Below are positions 46,316 to 58,461 of a DNA stretch of 64,000 nucleotides, piece after piece (the first letter of the stretch is position 1; the number at the start of each line of letters is the position of its first letter). The position numbers were made by a program, and so were the translations under genes. The stretch comes from Coniella vitis (Eukaryota > Ascomycota > Sordariomycetes > Diaporthales > Schizoparmaceae): NCBI GenBank assembly GCA_011317545.1, contig WUJK01000005.1, positions 2,046,001-2,110,000 on the forward strand, read 5' to 3'. The notes beneath the pieces were generated by a model. That model was not told the DNA's origin, did no database searches, and saw nothing but the letters and a program-made list of their open reading frames with translations.

Positions 46316-48088
46316 TCATGACGAGCGATGCTGCAACGGTGGTGGCATGGAGACGACCTGCATGATCGAGGATGGAGCTATAGACCGCGGTCGTGCTTCC
46401 ACAACGTAGCTCACACCATCTTCAGAGGCATAAGAGGGCGGACGACGGCCAGTCCGTTGCCGTGCGGACGATCCACCTTCGCCACCCGTAGATTCGGTAT
46501 CAGTATCATTCTCACCTTCGGTAGGTGCCCTTTCTTCTTCTTCAATCACAGACGAGGCAGCTTCAGCGTTCCGCTGCCAGAAGATGCGATTCGGATCAAC
46601 CCGCTACAAAAAAGAAAAGCCCATGGTCAATAAATTTCTGGCATTGTCGACGCATGTGTGAAGGTGAGAGGGAGAGAAGACAATTCACTTACCACACTCT
46701 CCCGCCAAAGTCCATAAGCAGGTGGGTTGACTTTTGTTGCTTCGCTCTCAATGCCCGCGGCTTCCTCGTCCCTTGCGAGGACCACACGGATCGGTTGCCG
46801 AGGTACCGCATAGCCACCGGTTCCATGTAGGGGAGACAGCCAGCTACGCTGACGTTGCTGGATAGGTTTCGGTCGCAGGATCTGGACGATCAAGCGGATC
46901 AAACCTTGGAAGAAAAATATGGCCGCGAAAAGGATGAGGAGAATTAGCAGCAGCAAAAATTCGTTGTTGGTGATGTTGTGAGTAGCCAAAAGAGCCAGAT
47001 CTGTGTAAACTCGTTGTGTCAGTGTATGATCGACAGAAACGGCAAGGAGTCAGGTCAGTCATCGCAGCCTTCCAATACGTACAGATGGTCAACAAGAGTA
47101 CCAGAAATAAGCCTGATACGAAGCATTGCAATATCTGCGATCGAAGCTTGCGGCTCTTGACCCAGGGAAAGCAAAATAAGAAGTGTTTGGGGTGCGGTCT
47201 ACTGGCCCCTTCCTCTTCGTCTTCATCAATGCTTCGCAATCGTCTTCTGTCCCTTCTGCGTCGCCTCCTCTCCTCGGCTTCTTCAGGCGTTTCTCCGCGA
47301 CGACGCCGCCGCGAATGCCTAATATCTGAACCGCCAGTCTGCCACTGCCGCCGGCTACCTTCTTGCGCCATTGCAGCCAGCTGATTTTCCGCCTCATTAG
47401 GAGTCGGAAACTCGCCCCTGGAATGTCTGCCACCTGGAGGATACAGGTCATCCGCTTCTCTGCTTCCTAACTGAGTTCTGGATGTGTTTGACAGTATCCG
47501 TGCTGGCTGAGGCTCTGCTACAGCCATAGAAGCTACCGGAGGTGTGTGCGGACGACATGCTGGTGACTGAGGTTCCCTGGGTGGTACTCTGACTTCAACA
47601 GTCGGTGTGGAGATTGATGGTCTGTTGGATCGTTGCGACCAAGTTCTCTGAAGCCCTGGAAGGTGGAGTCTTGTGCTAGGAAGATCGAGCACAACACTAT
47701 ACCTGGAGGGTAACGTGGTAATCTGAGGGGTCCCCGGTCCGACTTCCAAGTCATCCAAGTCATCCAAATCATCGTCATACAGACCGCTCTCAGGGCGGAG
47801 ACCACCTGCTGGTGCCGTGAAAGACCTAGATACCCGCGCCGTCCTGATACCGGGCCACTCTGAAGGTACTGTGCTCGTCGCCTCGGTGCCGCTTGACGAA
47901 CGGGATCGGGAAGACAAACGAGACATGCTCCCGGGCACAAGACTGGGAAAGCTGCTCTCTGATCGTTGGGACATTTCGCGCTCGGGCGAGGGCTCCCGCG
48001 GAGATAGCGGCTGGTTTTCGATATCATCTTCCTGGCTGCTGGCGGCAGCAGCCGGGTTCACGCGGCGAAGAATAACACGGCTGAACAT
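46316..48088 (-). CDS. Conserved-looking membrane protein, two central hydrophobic helices
   Basis: Exons 48088-47083, 47000-46693 and 46603-46316 join in phase to give 533 residues. The start at 48088 (M-F-S-R-V-I-L-R-R) is the first true ATG; the frame before it lacks one. The N-terminal roughly 300 residues are disordered and Ser/Pro/Arg-rich, with an acidic D-D-D-L-D-D-L-D-D-L patch and a run of arginines near residue 285. Two hydrophobic segments follow: L-R-S-Q-I-L-Q-C-F-V-S-G-L-F-L-V-L-L-L-T at about 320-340, and N-E-F-L-L-L-L-I-L-L-I-L-F-A-A-I-F-F-F at about 350-370. The tail is acidic, then ends near V-S-Y-V-V-E-A-R-P-R-S. I do not recognise a named family; an endomembrane or plasma-membrane location is inferred. 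Confidence 0.7.
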
Positions 48089-50724
48089 TTCGTTTAGCAA
48101 TCGCTAGTTGTGACGCGATGTGGGAACGGTACAGCAAATCGGACGTGAGACGGGGTCCAAGAGTTAATCGGTTTATCGTGACACGGACCCGCACATGGCG
48201 ATCAGCGTTCCCAAGAAAATTTTGGTTGAATTGCAGGCCAGAGGTCGACAGCTCAGAACCTCATCATCTCAGTCGGTGGATTCTATCTGTTACTGGATGT
48301 TCTGGGCTGTGTGAGTCCAAGTTGGGTGTAGGTCTTGTGGATGCCTCGTGACGTCGATATGCCAGGCAGCACAGGACCACTGGTGAAGACCACCCTTTCC
48401 GCAAATCCAGAATTAAAGTCAAGGTTCAAGATTGAGTTGCCTTGTCAAAATAAAAGTATGGAGCAACAATTGGAGTGGCTGGTCACCGAAAGCCTGCGGT
48501 GCCGAAAGCCCTGACGTGATGCGTTGCGATGCCGACGACGTCAGCAACAGAACCACAACCAGATGGAGTGGCCAAAACGGGAGAAAAAGACTGGCTCGCG
48601 GAGCCCAGCTTTTAACGAGTGTCCAAAGAGAACGGAAGAATGGGCCCTCGACGGCCAACCGAACGATGCCTAGCAAGACAACAAGAAACGATTACCAACA
48701 AAAGAAGCGAGAGTGAGCGAATGGGAGGGCTTGGCAATGCAAGCAAAGGCTCCAGGATGCCCAACGACAAGTTAGAGGCGACGGATGATCCACATAGCTG
48801 TCGGCCGGGTAGGAAGAAGGAGCAGGTTGTAAACGAAAAAGAGAAGGGCTCTGGAGCAGAGATGGACGTTGTCAATGGTCCGTTCAAGCCATGTGGGCAG
48901 ACGAACAGGAAATGATTTGTGGTTGGCGCTCGAAATTGAAATCGTCGCCGTGCAATGACACGACCCCGGTAATTGAATCCGAGAAAACCGCCCAGGGGAG
49001 GAGGCAGGGTGCTGGGGTGTTTGACGCTTTCGACCGTGTCTGTGCAAAAGAGCGCCTGCCACTTATTACTCCTGCTGCAAGCGACATCTGAAGCAGCTAC
49101 TATGTACCTAAGTATAGTACATAGTAGTCGGGGCTCCACCGTCGGTACTATGTAATCCACCATGAACTGTCCTCGGTGCATATCAAATATCTCTCATGGG
49201 CTACATAGTATATCAATACCGGCCTAGCCCACCCTCTTGGCAAATTTGATCTCATCTACACAGGCCAACCAAAATCGGTTGATATCCTTCTCGATCGGGT
49301 CTTGTTCGCATGGGTTGCTTCATTTGCACTTTGCGGACACAAAAGTCACTCGATTTCGTCCCATCCCGACGCACACTGATTTCCACATCTCGGTTTTCGC
49401 TGCGATACAAATCTCGACTATGTCTTTCCAGACAGACGCATTGCTCTCGCCGTTCGCAAGATAAGCCTCCTCGAAGCGCGCGTACGGGATGGGCACGTAT
49501 CGAGCCTCAGCACCAATGCTTCACAGTTGTGCCTTGGCGTTACCCGACTCCGCTTGCGAGTGCGAGCTCACACCTGGTCCCACTAGCTGTTTGAAGTCAA
49601 CATACGTCTCAGCCTTGCACGTACAAGCACTGGACGGACCCAGACAGGATAGGCTGGGGGCTGGGGGCTGTGTGCAGTTGCAGTCGCGTTTGATTCAAGG
49701 GGTCGAGCAGGGGGCAAACAGTTCTCAACTTTTGTTTCACCTCGTTTGCAGCTGCGCGCTTCACCCAATCATGCAGCCGAACTCCACCTTGTTCTAAACC
49801 GGGGCGCTGACCTTCCCCATTGCCAGATACAGTAGATTCTGACCCTGCATGCCCAGGCACTCAGAGCTCTAATGTCAAAAACAAAGAAACCCGAGGGGCA
49901 ACGTAATGACCAGCAGCAACGGAGGAGAGGGCTCTACTATGTACTGTGATGTCGCAAACCAGCTCTCTCATTCCCTGCACCATGCTATATATCTGTGCGT
50001 ACGCAATACAGACACGCACACACGAAACACGAGATTACGACCAGGCCGCTGAGTGCATCTGGCGCCGCCCTTGGTAGGCAAACCACGGTGCGTCCTTGCC
50101 TATTGAGATCTGGTTGTGCTTTACAGTACGGTGGATATGCATACAGCTCAAGTCAAATTTTAAGGATGACTGTGTCTAGATTACAAAGTAGTGAAGTCAA
50201 CAGACTTGAGAAGAGTTCCATTAGCAGATGCACGCCGATTTTGGTCGTTTCCCGGTGCTTCGCATCTAATGCCATTCACGAACCGCAACTGTCCGCCACA
50301 AGCTTGCTCCTAGAGCCCGGTACTGTTCTGGCGCACTTCCAATCGTGATGCTCCTGGAATGGTTACCACATCACATGCCTCTGGCCGCGGTAGTTGTGGA
50401 TTCCGACAAGGCCTTGGCGTAGCAGGCTTGGAAATGGTTCTCGGCAGACTGCAAGACCAAAGCCGAGAACCGAAGGAGCGCCTTGTCTCATGACATAGCA
50501 GCGGCAGAGCCATGTAGATTGCATGCATGGAGGACGGCCTATTGTTGGGCTGATAGATATCATGTTGTTACCATGCTCAGGAAGGCCAAGGCCATATTCG
50601 GAGGACGGCGGGATGGAAGGAGCGAAGATCCGCTACACATCTCGTCTCACAGCTTCGGACCGCAATGGTGTCAGGTGATCTTTTTCTTGTTTGGTTTGAC
50701 AGCAGACAGAAGCTGCGGCAACAT
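48089..50724. other. Intergenic, palindrome sites but no gene
   Basis: About 2.6 kb with several TACTATGTA-type sites (49097-49127, 49144-49154, 49201-49212, 49935-49945). Frames of up to 189 codons on the minus strand at 48612-49181 have no family features and look like chance. Confidence 0.55.
49097..49127. repeat. Inverted repeat, 11-bp arms CTACTATGTAC / GTACATAGTAG
   Basis: The arms 49097-49107 and 49117-49127 are exact reverse complements around a 9-nt spacer, so they could form a hairpin. They belong to the same word family as the 27.9 kb cluster. Confidence 0.85.
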
Positions 50725-51905
50725 TCATCTCAGTTCGCCGAGAAGCATGGTCCTGTCCGATGAGGCCGAGAGAATGATGGGATCTCGGCCTGGAGAGAAT
50801 TCCGCGGCGTTCACCGTACCCTTGTGGCCTGGTAATTTGTAAAGCAGCTTTCCAGTATCATTGGACCATATGACAACGGTGCCGTCTCCTGCACCAACGG
50901 CAATTCTTTTTCCGTCCTTGTCCCAACTGCCCGAAATCAGGTTCTTCTCCAGGCCAACGGGTGCTCCATCGAATGTACGAATCGCTCTTTCCGCAGGAGC
51001 AAACGGCCGAATGTCCCACGTACGTGCTGTAGAGTCCATGGCATAGGACAAAAGGCTTTGCGAGTCTGGTGATACTCGTAAGGATGTGATGGTGTCGTTG
51101 TGTCCCAGCATCGAGTACACCACACCCTTTTTGCGAATATCCCAAACCTTGATATCGTTGTCGATGCCTCCAGAATAAATTTCATTGCCTGCTTCTGATA
51201 TTGCAACGGCTGTGATGGGGAACTGGGTCTCTATGTAGTCGGCGGCATTCTTTGATCGTGGATCCCAGATGCCAATCGTTCCGTCGTCGCTTCCACTGAT
51301 TAAAGTTTCTTCGCCTCGCCTGCTGATGTCCAGTGTATTGATAATCTCCTCGTGTCCTACGTATCGCCGTATCCGCTGTCCGGATGTCAAATCCCAGCTC
51401 GCGAGGTGCATATCGGCAGAGGCAGAGAATAGTATGTCGGAGTCACGGGACCACTGAAGGTCAAGAATGGCGCCGCGATGGCCTGTCAGGAGCCCATAGT
51501 TTTCGCAGTCGCCGTAAGTACGCCATAACACTGCAAGAGTCAGCTCCCCGCAATTCAAATGCCAAGCATGTCGCAATTGTGAACAAAGACGTACTGATGC
51601 TTCGGTCCATGCCGGCTGAGGCAATGAGGTTGCCGGTTGGGTCAAATTTGGCGCAGAAGATCTCTCCAGAGTGCCCAGTCAGCTCCATTACCGGCGCCTG
51701 GAGGCTGCTAGTTCGAGGAGTCTGCAATAGTCAGCCCCATGAACTGGAGTACTAGATCAGCTAGGAAGGATGGACATACTGTCTGTATCAACGCCCCAGA
51801 GCCTGATGCATTTGCCCGTGCAAGTGCCCTCTCGCCAAGGTTCTGCCTCTTGACCACCATTTGGCCCTCTGGCTCGCCGGGCGCAGGTCGCTTTTCCGCA
51901 GACAT
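50725..51905 (-). CDS. snrnp40: U5 snRNP 40 kDa WD40 protein (SNRNP40 type)
   Basis: A WD40 beta-propeller subunit of the U5 small nuclear ribonucleoprotein, acting as a scaffold in the spliceosome. Exons 51905-51780, 51721-51595 and 51530-50725 join in phase to give 352 residues. After a short N-terminus (M-S-A-E-K-R-P-A-P) the chain carries seven WD repeats, beginning L-T-G-H-S-G-E-I and including G-S-D-D-G-T-I-G-I-W-D and S-G-G-I-D-N-D-I-K-V-W-D. The latter, together with L-G-H-N-D-T-I-T-S-L, is characteristic of SNRNP40/Spf38. The last repeat ends S-A-S-S-D-R-T-M-L-L-G-E-L. It is divergent from BET3 across 510 bp. Confidence 0.92.
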
Positions 51906-52415
51906 TTTTGCTTGGCGTTTTATACTATGTAATGGTGACAGTTTGGTGGACGTTGGAATTGTGAGGTACGGTACGCGCAGTCTTAAAAGTTGTTGCGGGG
52001 ATGATTTGTAGAGTCAAACGCGTCGACGTATTGATGTCGCGGGCTGGGACATTATTTTGGTACTGTATCCATGGAGCTACCCGTCAAACTTGGTCTGTGC
52101 TTTTACAATGCTACTATGTATAATGCTATACGAAACTGCGGTCATGCCTGCCCCCACCGAGGTACTTCGCGACCTGTACTGTGTGTACTCTGTACTAGGT
52201 GGGTACTGATCAGCAACCGCACGTTGCTACACCGCGCAACGCTCCCTCCTCGAGCGCCGCCACAATCGATTGACCTTCCCCATCAACACGACGGCTCCTC
52301 TACACCAACATCTCCGAAGTTCAAGCGGCTGGCGCGGAAGTCTTGCATGGTTTCATGATTCGACGTTCATCGCAGCAGAGCTCGATCTGAGCCCGCTGTC
52401 ACCGCTGCCACCACC
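51906..52415. promoter_or_regulatory. Divergent promoter of snrnp40 and bet3
   Basis: These 510 bp lie between opposed starts and contain two palindrome-family sites (51923-51932, 52112-52122) and a GTAC-rich stretch at 52160-52208. No TATA-like element is clear. Confidence 0.5.
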
Positions 52416-53286
52416 ATGTCTGCAAGCAAAGCCGCCAGGGTTGGCGAAGAGTACGTGCTGCGCCAGTCAAAATGCTAGACCTCCCTTCCGACCCGTGATC
52501 GCCTTTATTGCGCTGTCCTCTGTATGACTCCTTCGCTATGGTATGCCTGATAGCTAATTTTGGTACAGAATATGGAAGTAAGCAGCATCCCTCGTGCGCC
52601 CGCTCCCCCAATCCACGAACCCCAGACCGAAAGTGGGCTTTCCTGGTGTTAACGAGCCATAAGGACACGCGTCGACAAGGTCAACTCCGAGCTAGTTGTT
52701 CTCACCTACGGAACAATTGTCGCGCAGCTTTGCAAAGACTTCGATAGTGATTATGTTGAAATCAACAAGCAGTTGGACAAGATGGGCTATAATATTGGTT
52801 TGCGACTGATAGACGATTACCTGGCCAAGTCCAACACCATGAAAAGATGCGCCAATTTCCGGGAGACAGCTGAGATGATTGCAAAAGTGCGTATGCGGAG
52901 TTGAAGAGTGAAGCAGAGCTATAATACTTGCCTGATTACAACAGAACCATACCTAACCTAGTGGTGCATTGCAGGTCGGCTTCAAGATCTTCCTCAACAT
53001 CACACCCACCATAACGAACTGGACTACCGACAGTAAACAGTTCTCACTTGTTTTTGAAGAGAACCCTCTCGCTGATTTCGTCGAGCTGCCTGACGACGGT
53101 CGAGCCCAGGATGAGCTTTGGTACTCAAACATCTTTTGTGGCGTTCTGAGGGGCGCCTTAGAGATGGTGCAGATGCAGGTCGAAGCACACTTTATCAGCG
53201 ACGTATTACGAGGCAACGACTCGACAGAGATGCGTATAACATTGATACGCTACATTGACGATGAGCTGCCGCCGGAGGATGATTAA
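52416..53286 (+). CDS. bet3: TRAPP complex subunit Bet3 (TRAPPC3)
   Basis: Bet3 is the core, lipid-modified subunit of the TRAPP complexes that tether ER-derived vesicles and act as exchange factors for Ypt GTPases at the Golgi. Four exons, 52416-52450, 52569-52577, 52664-52886 and 52975-53286, join in phase to give 192 residues, about the yeast length. The second exon is only 9 nt (AATATGGAA) and supplies the Bet3 signature E-E-I-W-K-T-R-V-D-K-V-N-S-E-L when spliced. Other family segments are L-T-Y-G-T-I-V-A-Q-L-C-K-D, which contains the cysteine used for acylation in the family, G-Y-N-I-G-L-R-L-I-D-D-Y-L and E-N-P-L-A-D-F-V-E-L-P. The far C-terminus is acidic (D-D-E-L-P-P-E-D-D). Confidence 0.95.
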
Positions 53287-55903
53287 TCAAGTAGCTGGCA
53301 CAACGGCGGTGAAGAGACGCGCAGATCTCACGGCACAATAGGGCTGACCAACACAAGGACGAGGACGTTTGGTAGAGATTATGGAACTGAACTGTGAAGC
53401 CGCTTTCAGTCTCAAGAGCATTGTATTGACTAGAAGAAGGGTGCTATCAATGTTGGAGGTCAATCGCATGGCCGCATATGCCACGCGTTGGGAAGGCGAA
53501 GAATATCGCGCAACTGTTACACTCGAGAGTGTTTGCAAGGCTAGTCAAAGAGATATACTCGAAACTTGTTTATGATGAGAGTTTTCCAAGATAGTTATCG
53601 TTGCAGGCGTGACAAATTCAGCGCAAATCATCAAATCTTTGACATTTATTTTCCAAGGACTGCGCCCCCGGATCAGTATCTGGCGAATAGAACACGGAAT
53701 CCGCTTCTTGCTTCTTAAAAAAGAGAGGGAAAAAACCGATGGCTGTGCTCATTGAACACAGCTCAGCGCGTATCAGGCATGCATAATCAGATGCTAAAGC
53801 TTATGCTTAAAGTACACCAGCCACACATCATGGTCCGCAAATGCATTGCATCGACCTCTCTTGGACTAAGGCAGAGCAGAGAGCAGAATGAGTCAAGATA
53901 GTATCGAAAAGTCTTGACTCAGGTATACATGTAGGGCAGAGCCTTTACACTACTTGCTGAAGTTGTTCTTACTCTTCACCAAGTCTTCCAAATCGCACGA
54001 CATACGATGCGCTTTGTCCGTTTTCCCCTGACAGGTCCCGCAGCGGGACGCGCCGCATTAAATTAAATCAATCTGTTTTTTTGTTTCTTTTTTAAGAAAA
54101 GAAACAACAAAACGAGTCAAGAAAGGCAAAAACGTATTCGAACAAAAACAGCAGCCAGGCAGTCAACCTAACGGGATTGCAACGCCCAAAGTGGCAGAAA
54201 TGCAATATCATGTAGACGGGAAGGCAGCAGATGAATCACCTCTTGGTGACGACGTTTTGGGGATGGATAATAAGTCTTCTCTAGTTTTTTATGTATTGCG
54301 GTGCTCCCAAAAAAAATTTTAAAAAAAAAATTGGAACTAACATATACTATATTTTGAGGAGCTTATTAGCAGGCAAGTGAGTAGTAGGCTTTATGTTGCA
54401 TCACGGTAGGGCTGAGTGTAGGCGGCGGGGCGATTTAACTCAAAAGGTTGACGCAGGGGGGGGGGACGATAGTGTCAGGCAGGGATGGTGGCAAAAAAAG
54501 GGTCCTGGGACACAGAGGGAGTAAGGAAAGGTTGGCTATCAGGGCTGCAACGGTGAGAACCTTGGATGGTATGGAACCAAAATGGAAACTTCCCTTGCAT
54601 GTCAAGCTCTGCGGCATGGGCTGGATGATGCGCTTCCAAGTACCTCAGAGAAGCCGCTTGGGCTTTGATGGCATTGCATTTGTAACTGGTGTCCAGTGGA
54701 GACAAGTATTTTAATGACTACGCAGGTATGTTGGATAAGATGGATTTGTAGCCTTCTCAGCTCACGGAATCTTGGTAACGAAATCCATGATTTGCTCGGC
54801 CGGGTGTGTAGATTTTGCCGCCATTCATAGTCAACACCGTAGCAGGGCTCCTAGAAGACGGCAGCAGTTGATGGGTAAGGACAGGAGAGCTGCCCAATAA
54901 AGCGCTATGCAGAAGACAGGCAGGCGTGCCGTCAAGAAAAGACCCTGACTTTACTGTATGAACGAGTGGGATACCCAGTCTGAGACCTTTCTGCGTATCA
55001 CTCAGCAGAGAGATCCATACCTTGATCAAATGTCACGGTGAGGTCATTGACACCATTGTATCAAGGTTGCCTAGGGCGCAAAAGGATCTTGAAGAGAGGA
55101 TAACTCTCACATTGGGCACTTCTCAGAGATGCTGTGCCATCAGCAGCATAACTGTTCAATTTTATGTTCTGTTCTTGTCCTTGAGTGCTCGTAATCTCGT
55201 TATACTCATAAGATAACTTTCTAGTTGCTTGTTTCATGACGGTCTACTCGATAGAGGGTGAGGTGAGTCAATGCTCCTGGTGAGAGATGCATCCACAAAG
55301 TGCTTAGTTCTTGACTAGCTGGCGCTATTCCCATGGGCAGCATCACACCATGTTACTTTGCTGCATGTGCACCCGCTTTCTTGCCCACCATGGGTTCTTC
55401 CTTGCAACAAACAAGGGAATGGTAATTTTAGTTGATCTTGGTCAAAGGTGGGTTGAAGTTCTTACCAAATGCAAATGATATCGCGATTCACAATAGATGA
55501 GGGAAAGCAGTGTTGGAATTATCAAAGGCAATGAGATAGGAGCCTCCCCATCATGAGGTGTGAAGCTCTAAAGGGAGACCGATCCGGTTAGACCCAGAGC
55601 TAATGATGCAATAATGCCTGAAATATCGGGCGTCAAGAAATATTCCCCCTTCCACTTTTAGGAGGTCTTTCAGCCACGTGCGGCGCAACCCTCCCATTAC
55701 TACAAGTCAGTACACTGCATCTCGATAGAGCAACCTGAAGACAACATCTGGCGGCAAGCAAGTTGTGAATGCAGATTGACTTGCTACTGTTTGGCTCTGG
55801 AATGGCTTGCACGTTCACTAAATACGGGGTTAATTCTTTTGCTCAGATTTTCCTTTTTATATGCAAAAGCATGGCATGATCTTGAGTCTAGCAGTGGCTC
55901 CTT

Positions 55904-55923
55904 GTACTATGTATACTATGTAC
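55904..55923. repeat. Palindromic double site GTACTATGTATACTATGTAC
   Basis: Two TACTATGTA words run in tandem as GTACTATG-TATACTATGTAC, another member of the dispersed intergenic family. Confidence 0.75.
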
Positions 55924-57714
55924 GCATTTGAGTCCATGGACCGAGCCATGGATGCCAGTGGTCTCAATATCTTTCTACTAAAAGCCAAAGCACTGCGATT
56001 CTAAAGAGCTGTGCCCAAGCCTGTGATTTTGCACTGAAGAAGTCTTAGGTGCTGTGATATCTGCGGTGCGTTGCTATTCATGAGCAAGCTTCTGTACTAG
56101 TCGACGAATGGCGATGTTTCACATCCAGATACTGCTGGCCGGGTTAGAAAGTAGCTGATTACTATGTAGCGCAGAGGCGCAATCACTCAAGAAGAGTCCA
56201 CACGAGGAAGGGGGGAAATAAGAAGAGGGATAAGAGGAAAATAGGTAATGCAGCTGGTTAGAATATGTTTAATCTTGACGGTGCAGGCTATCGTGTCGTT
56301 GTGGCATATGTAAGGTACAGCGAATTTGTGTCCATGATGACGGACCGATCGGCAGTACATAAACTCCACCGCGGATCTGGGTAAGGATGGGCTTGCTGGT
56401 CAGAGGGATGAATTATGATAGAGCTGACATATATCATGACCTGATCCACATAATGGAAGATGGTATTGTTGAGAAGGGTCTGCATAGTAAGTATAAAACG
56501 ACGCTGGAGAATCTGGTATTCAGCATCAAGGGGCGGGATCAGCTGAGCACACCGGAAACCCCTGGATGGGGACCGCCAATGGAAGGCATAGCAAAACCAA
56601 AACACGTGATAATAGAAAAGTGAACAAGAAGCCGAAGCAGCAGGGAACAAACATTTCAGTTCAGGAAGTGATAGGCTTCGGACAGGTGTAGTCAGACTTG
56701 GGCAAGGCATACTTCAGCCCTGGCGATGTGTCCGATCCCTCCAACAACCTGCATCATCAATGCATAGTAGTAATTCTTCAGACCACCTGTCTCTGTAAGC
56801 CGCAAGTCGTTTCTGGAATTTCTATCTCATTTTTCCGTTTGCGTCATCAAGGAGGGTATTCGTGTTTTTTTCTGTAAAAATAAATATATAAATGAATAAA
56901 TAGAGAAATAAAAACAAACGAACAACTAATTTGCAGAAAAAGAAACATATCAATGTTATTTTGATTTGCACAGAAAAGCTTTACATAGGGCATTAAATAG
57001 CGATATCAAGCTGTGGCGGTGGCCTCTGAGCCAGAGATTGGCGGGAGTTCCCGGGAACAGGCTTTGAAACGCAGACAGGTTGCGGCATCCAGTCAGAGGG
57101 CTGGCCTCAAAATTGGGGGTTGTGGCCTGAGGCACTTCTATCTCACACGCCGCATGGCACTGGGCTCCAATGAATGACCAGACCCTTCGCCGCCTCCCAC
57201 CCACCCCCGAAGCTAGAGAAGCCCCAAGATCTCTTCTTCCACTTCCTCGTCTCTTTCCCTCTCACGCACTCACCCTCGTCCGACCCTTTTCCCTCTCTGT
57301 CCACCCAACCTGCGGAATGAGCTCTTACTCTGCACGCCAGCACCGCCCTCCAGCAGCTTCCGCCCAATGTTGATTAGTCGCGACCTGAGCTGATATCCCA
57401 CCCTGTCCCAACCTTGCACAGGAGCGACCGCGACTTTTGTTCTGCGTGCCAATCCCGGCTGAGAGACCTGGGGGGATCTGCTCCACATTGGCGCCGCACC
57501 GCATTGCACTGCAACTGAACTGCCGCCCGCAGCCCCAAAGACCAGCTGGCAGGCCCTTGGCCCTTTCGTCTTAGTGCCTGTTGCCCCTGAAACTTCAACG
57601 CGACCCCTTCTGTCCACGCCGGCAGCACACGCAGTGCAGGCTGCACGACACCCCGAACAGCCCGCAGCTTACAGGGCCTTGCCGAACCTCTCAGTTCTCC
57701 TATCTCTCCACAAT

Positions 57715-57744
57715 CACACACACACACGCACACACACACACACA
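57715..57744. repeat. (CA)n microsatellite in the som1 leader
   Basis: About 15 CA units with one CG interruption, roughly 720 bp before the som1 start codon. Confidence 0.9.
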
Positions 57745-58461
57745 GCCTGCCAGCCTGCCCAAAGCCAGAGCGAAGCGAGTGGCCAGCCCCCTCCCGCTTC
57801 ATTCGCTCGCCATCCAACCTAACCCAAACCTAACCTGACCGTCACCCATCCTTCCCATCCGACATTCCCTCCGCAAAAGTGCCCACTTCGACAGCCTCGT
57901 GTGCGTGACCCGCGCTGCTCGATCACATTGACACTGCTGCATTGCGCACCGCTTGCTGCAGTCTCGATTTCAAGCCTCTGCTGCGCTTGTGGGTTGTCGG
58001 CACACTTGACGCACGCGTCTCGTCAGGGTTGCTGCTGCTTCTGCTGCTTCGTCAGGCAAACCCCATCCCCTCCGTCGGTCTCTCCATCCGGCCTGGCTAA
58101 TCACTTCCATCCACCACGCAGCCAAAGACAGCGAGAAACCAATATTTGACACCACCTCCACCACTCCTTGACACCAACCATCCGCTTCTTGGCGTCCGTA
58201 CGCGCTCCCGCTGCATCGCGACCCCAATCTTGAAATAGAGCTGGCTCCGCGTCTCTCTGACCGACACCGCCCGATCGCCGATCGCTTCTGATACCGCGTT
58301 CTTACGCGACCTTTCGGAATCAGCGCACTGAAGCGTGTCCGTCTCCAGGCCATCCAGAGCGTCCGCCGCTACCTGCTTGCCAAAACTATTCGCCTTTCTG
58401 ATTCCGTCGTCCTCCACTGCGGCAGATTCGCTCTGCATTCGCAGACGCACCGACCGACATT

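Larger units (their letters stand above)
53287..58461. other. 5.2 kb gene-free stretch, including the long leader/promoter of som1
   Basis: No convincing gene occurs here. From 53300 to about 57100 the DNA is AT-leaning, with A/T tracts at 54070-54130 and 54300-54335 and palindrome sites at 55904-55923 and 56159-56169. From about 57170 to 58461 it becomes C/T-rich, like a long fungal 5' leader, with a CA repeat and upstream ATGs (for example 57317 and 57367). A long, regulated upstream region would suit a developmental regulator. A non-coding RNA gene cannot be excluded. Confidence 0.5.

Noticed and set aside
48612..49181. 189-codon minus-strand frame
   Set aside because: No domain, unlikely composition, and it spans a palindromic repeat; probably chance.
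54475..55029. Adjacent minus-strand frames that could be exons of a small gene
   Set aside because: No splice junction joins them in phase convincingly, and neither resembles a known protein.
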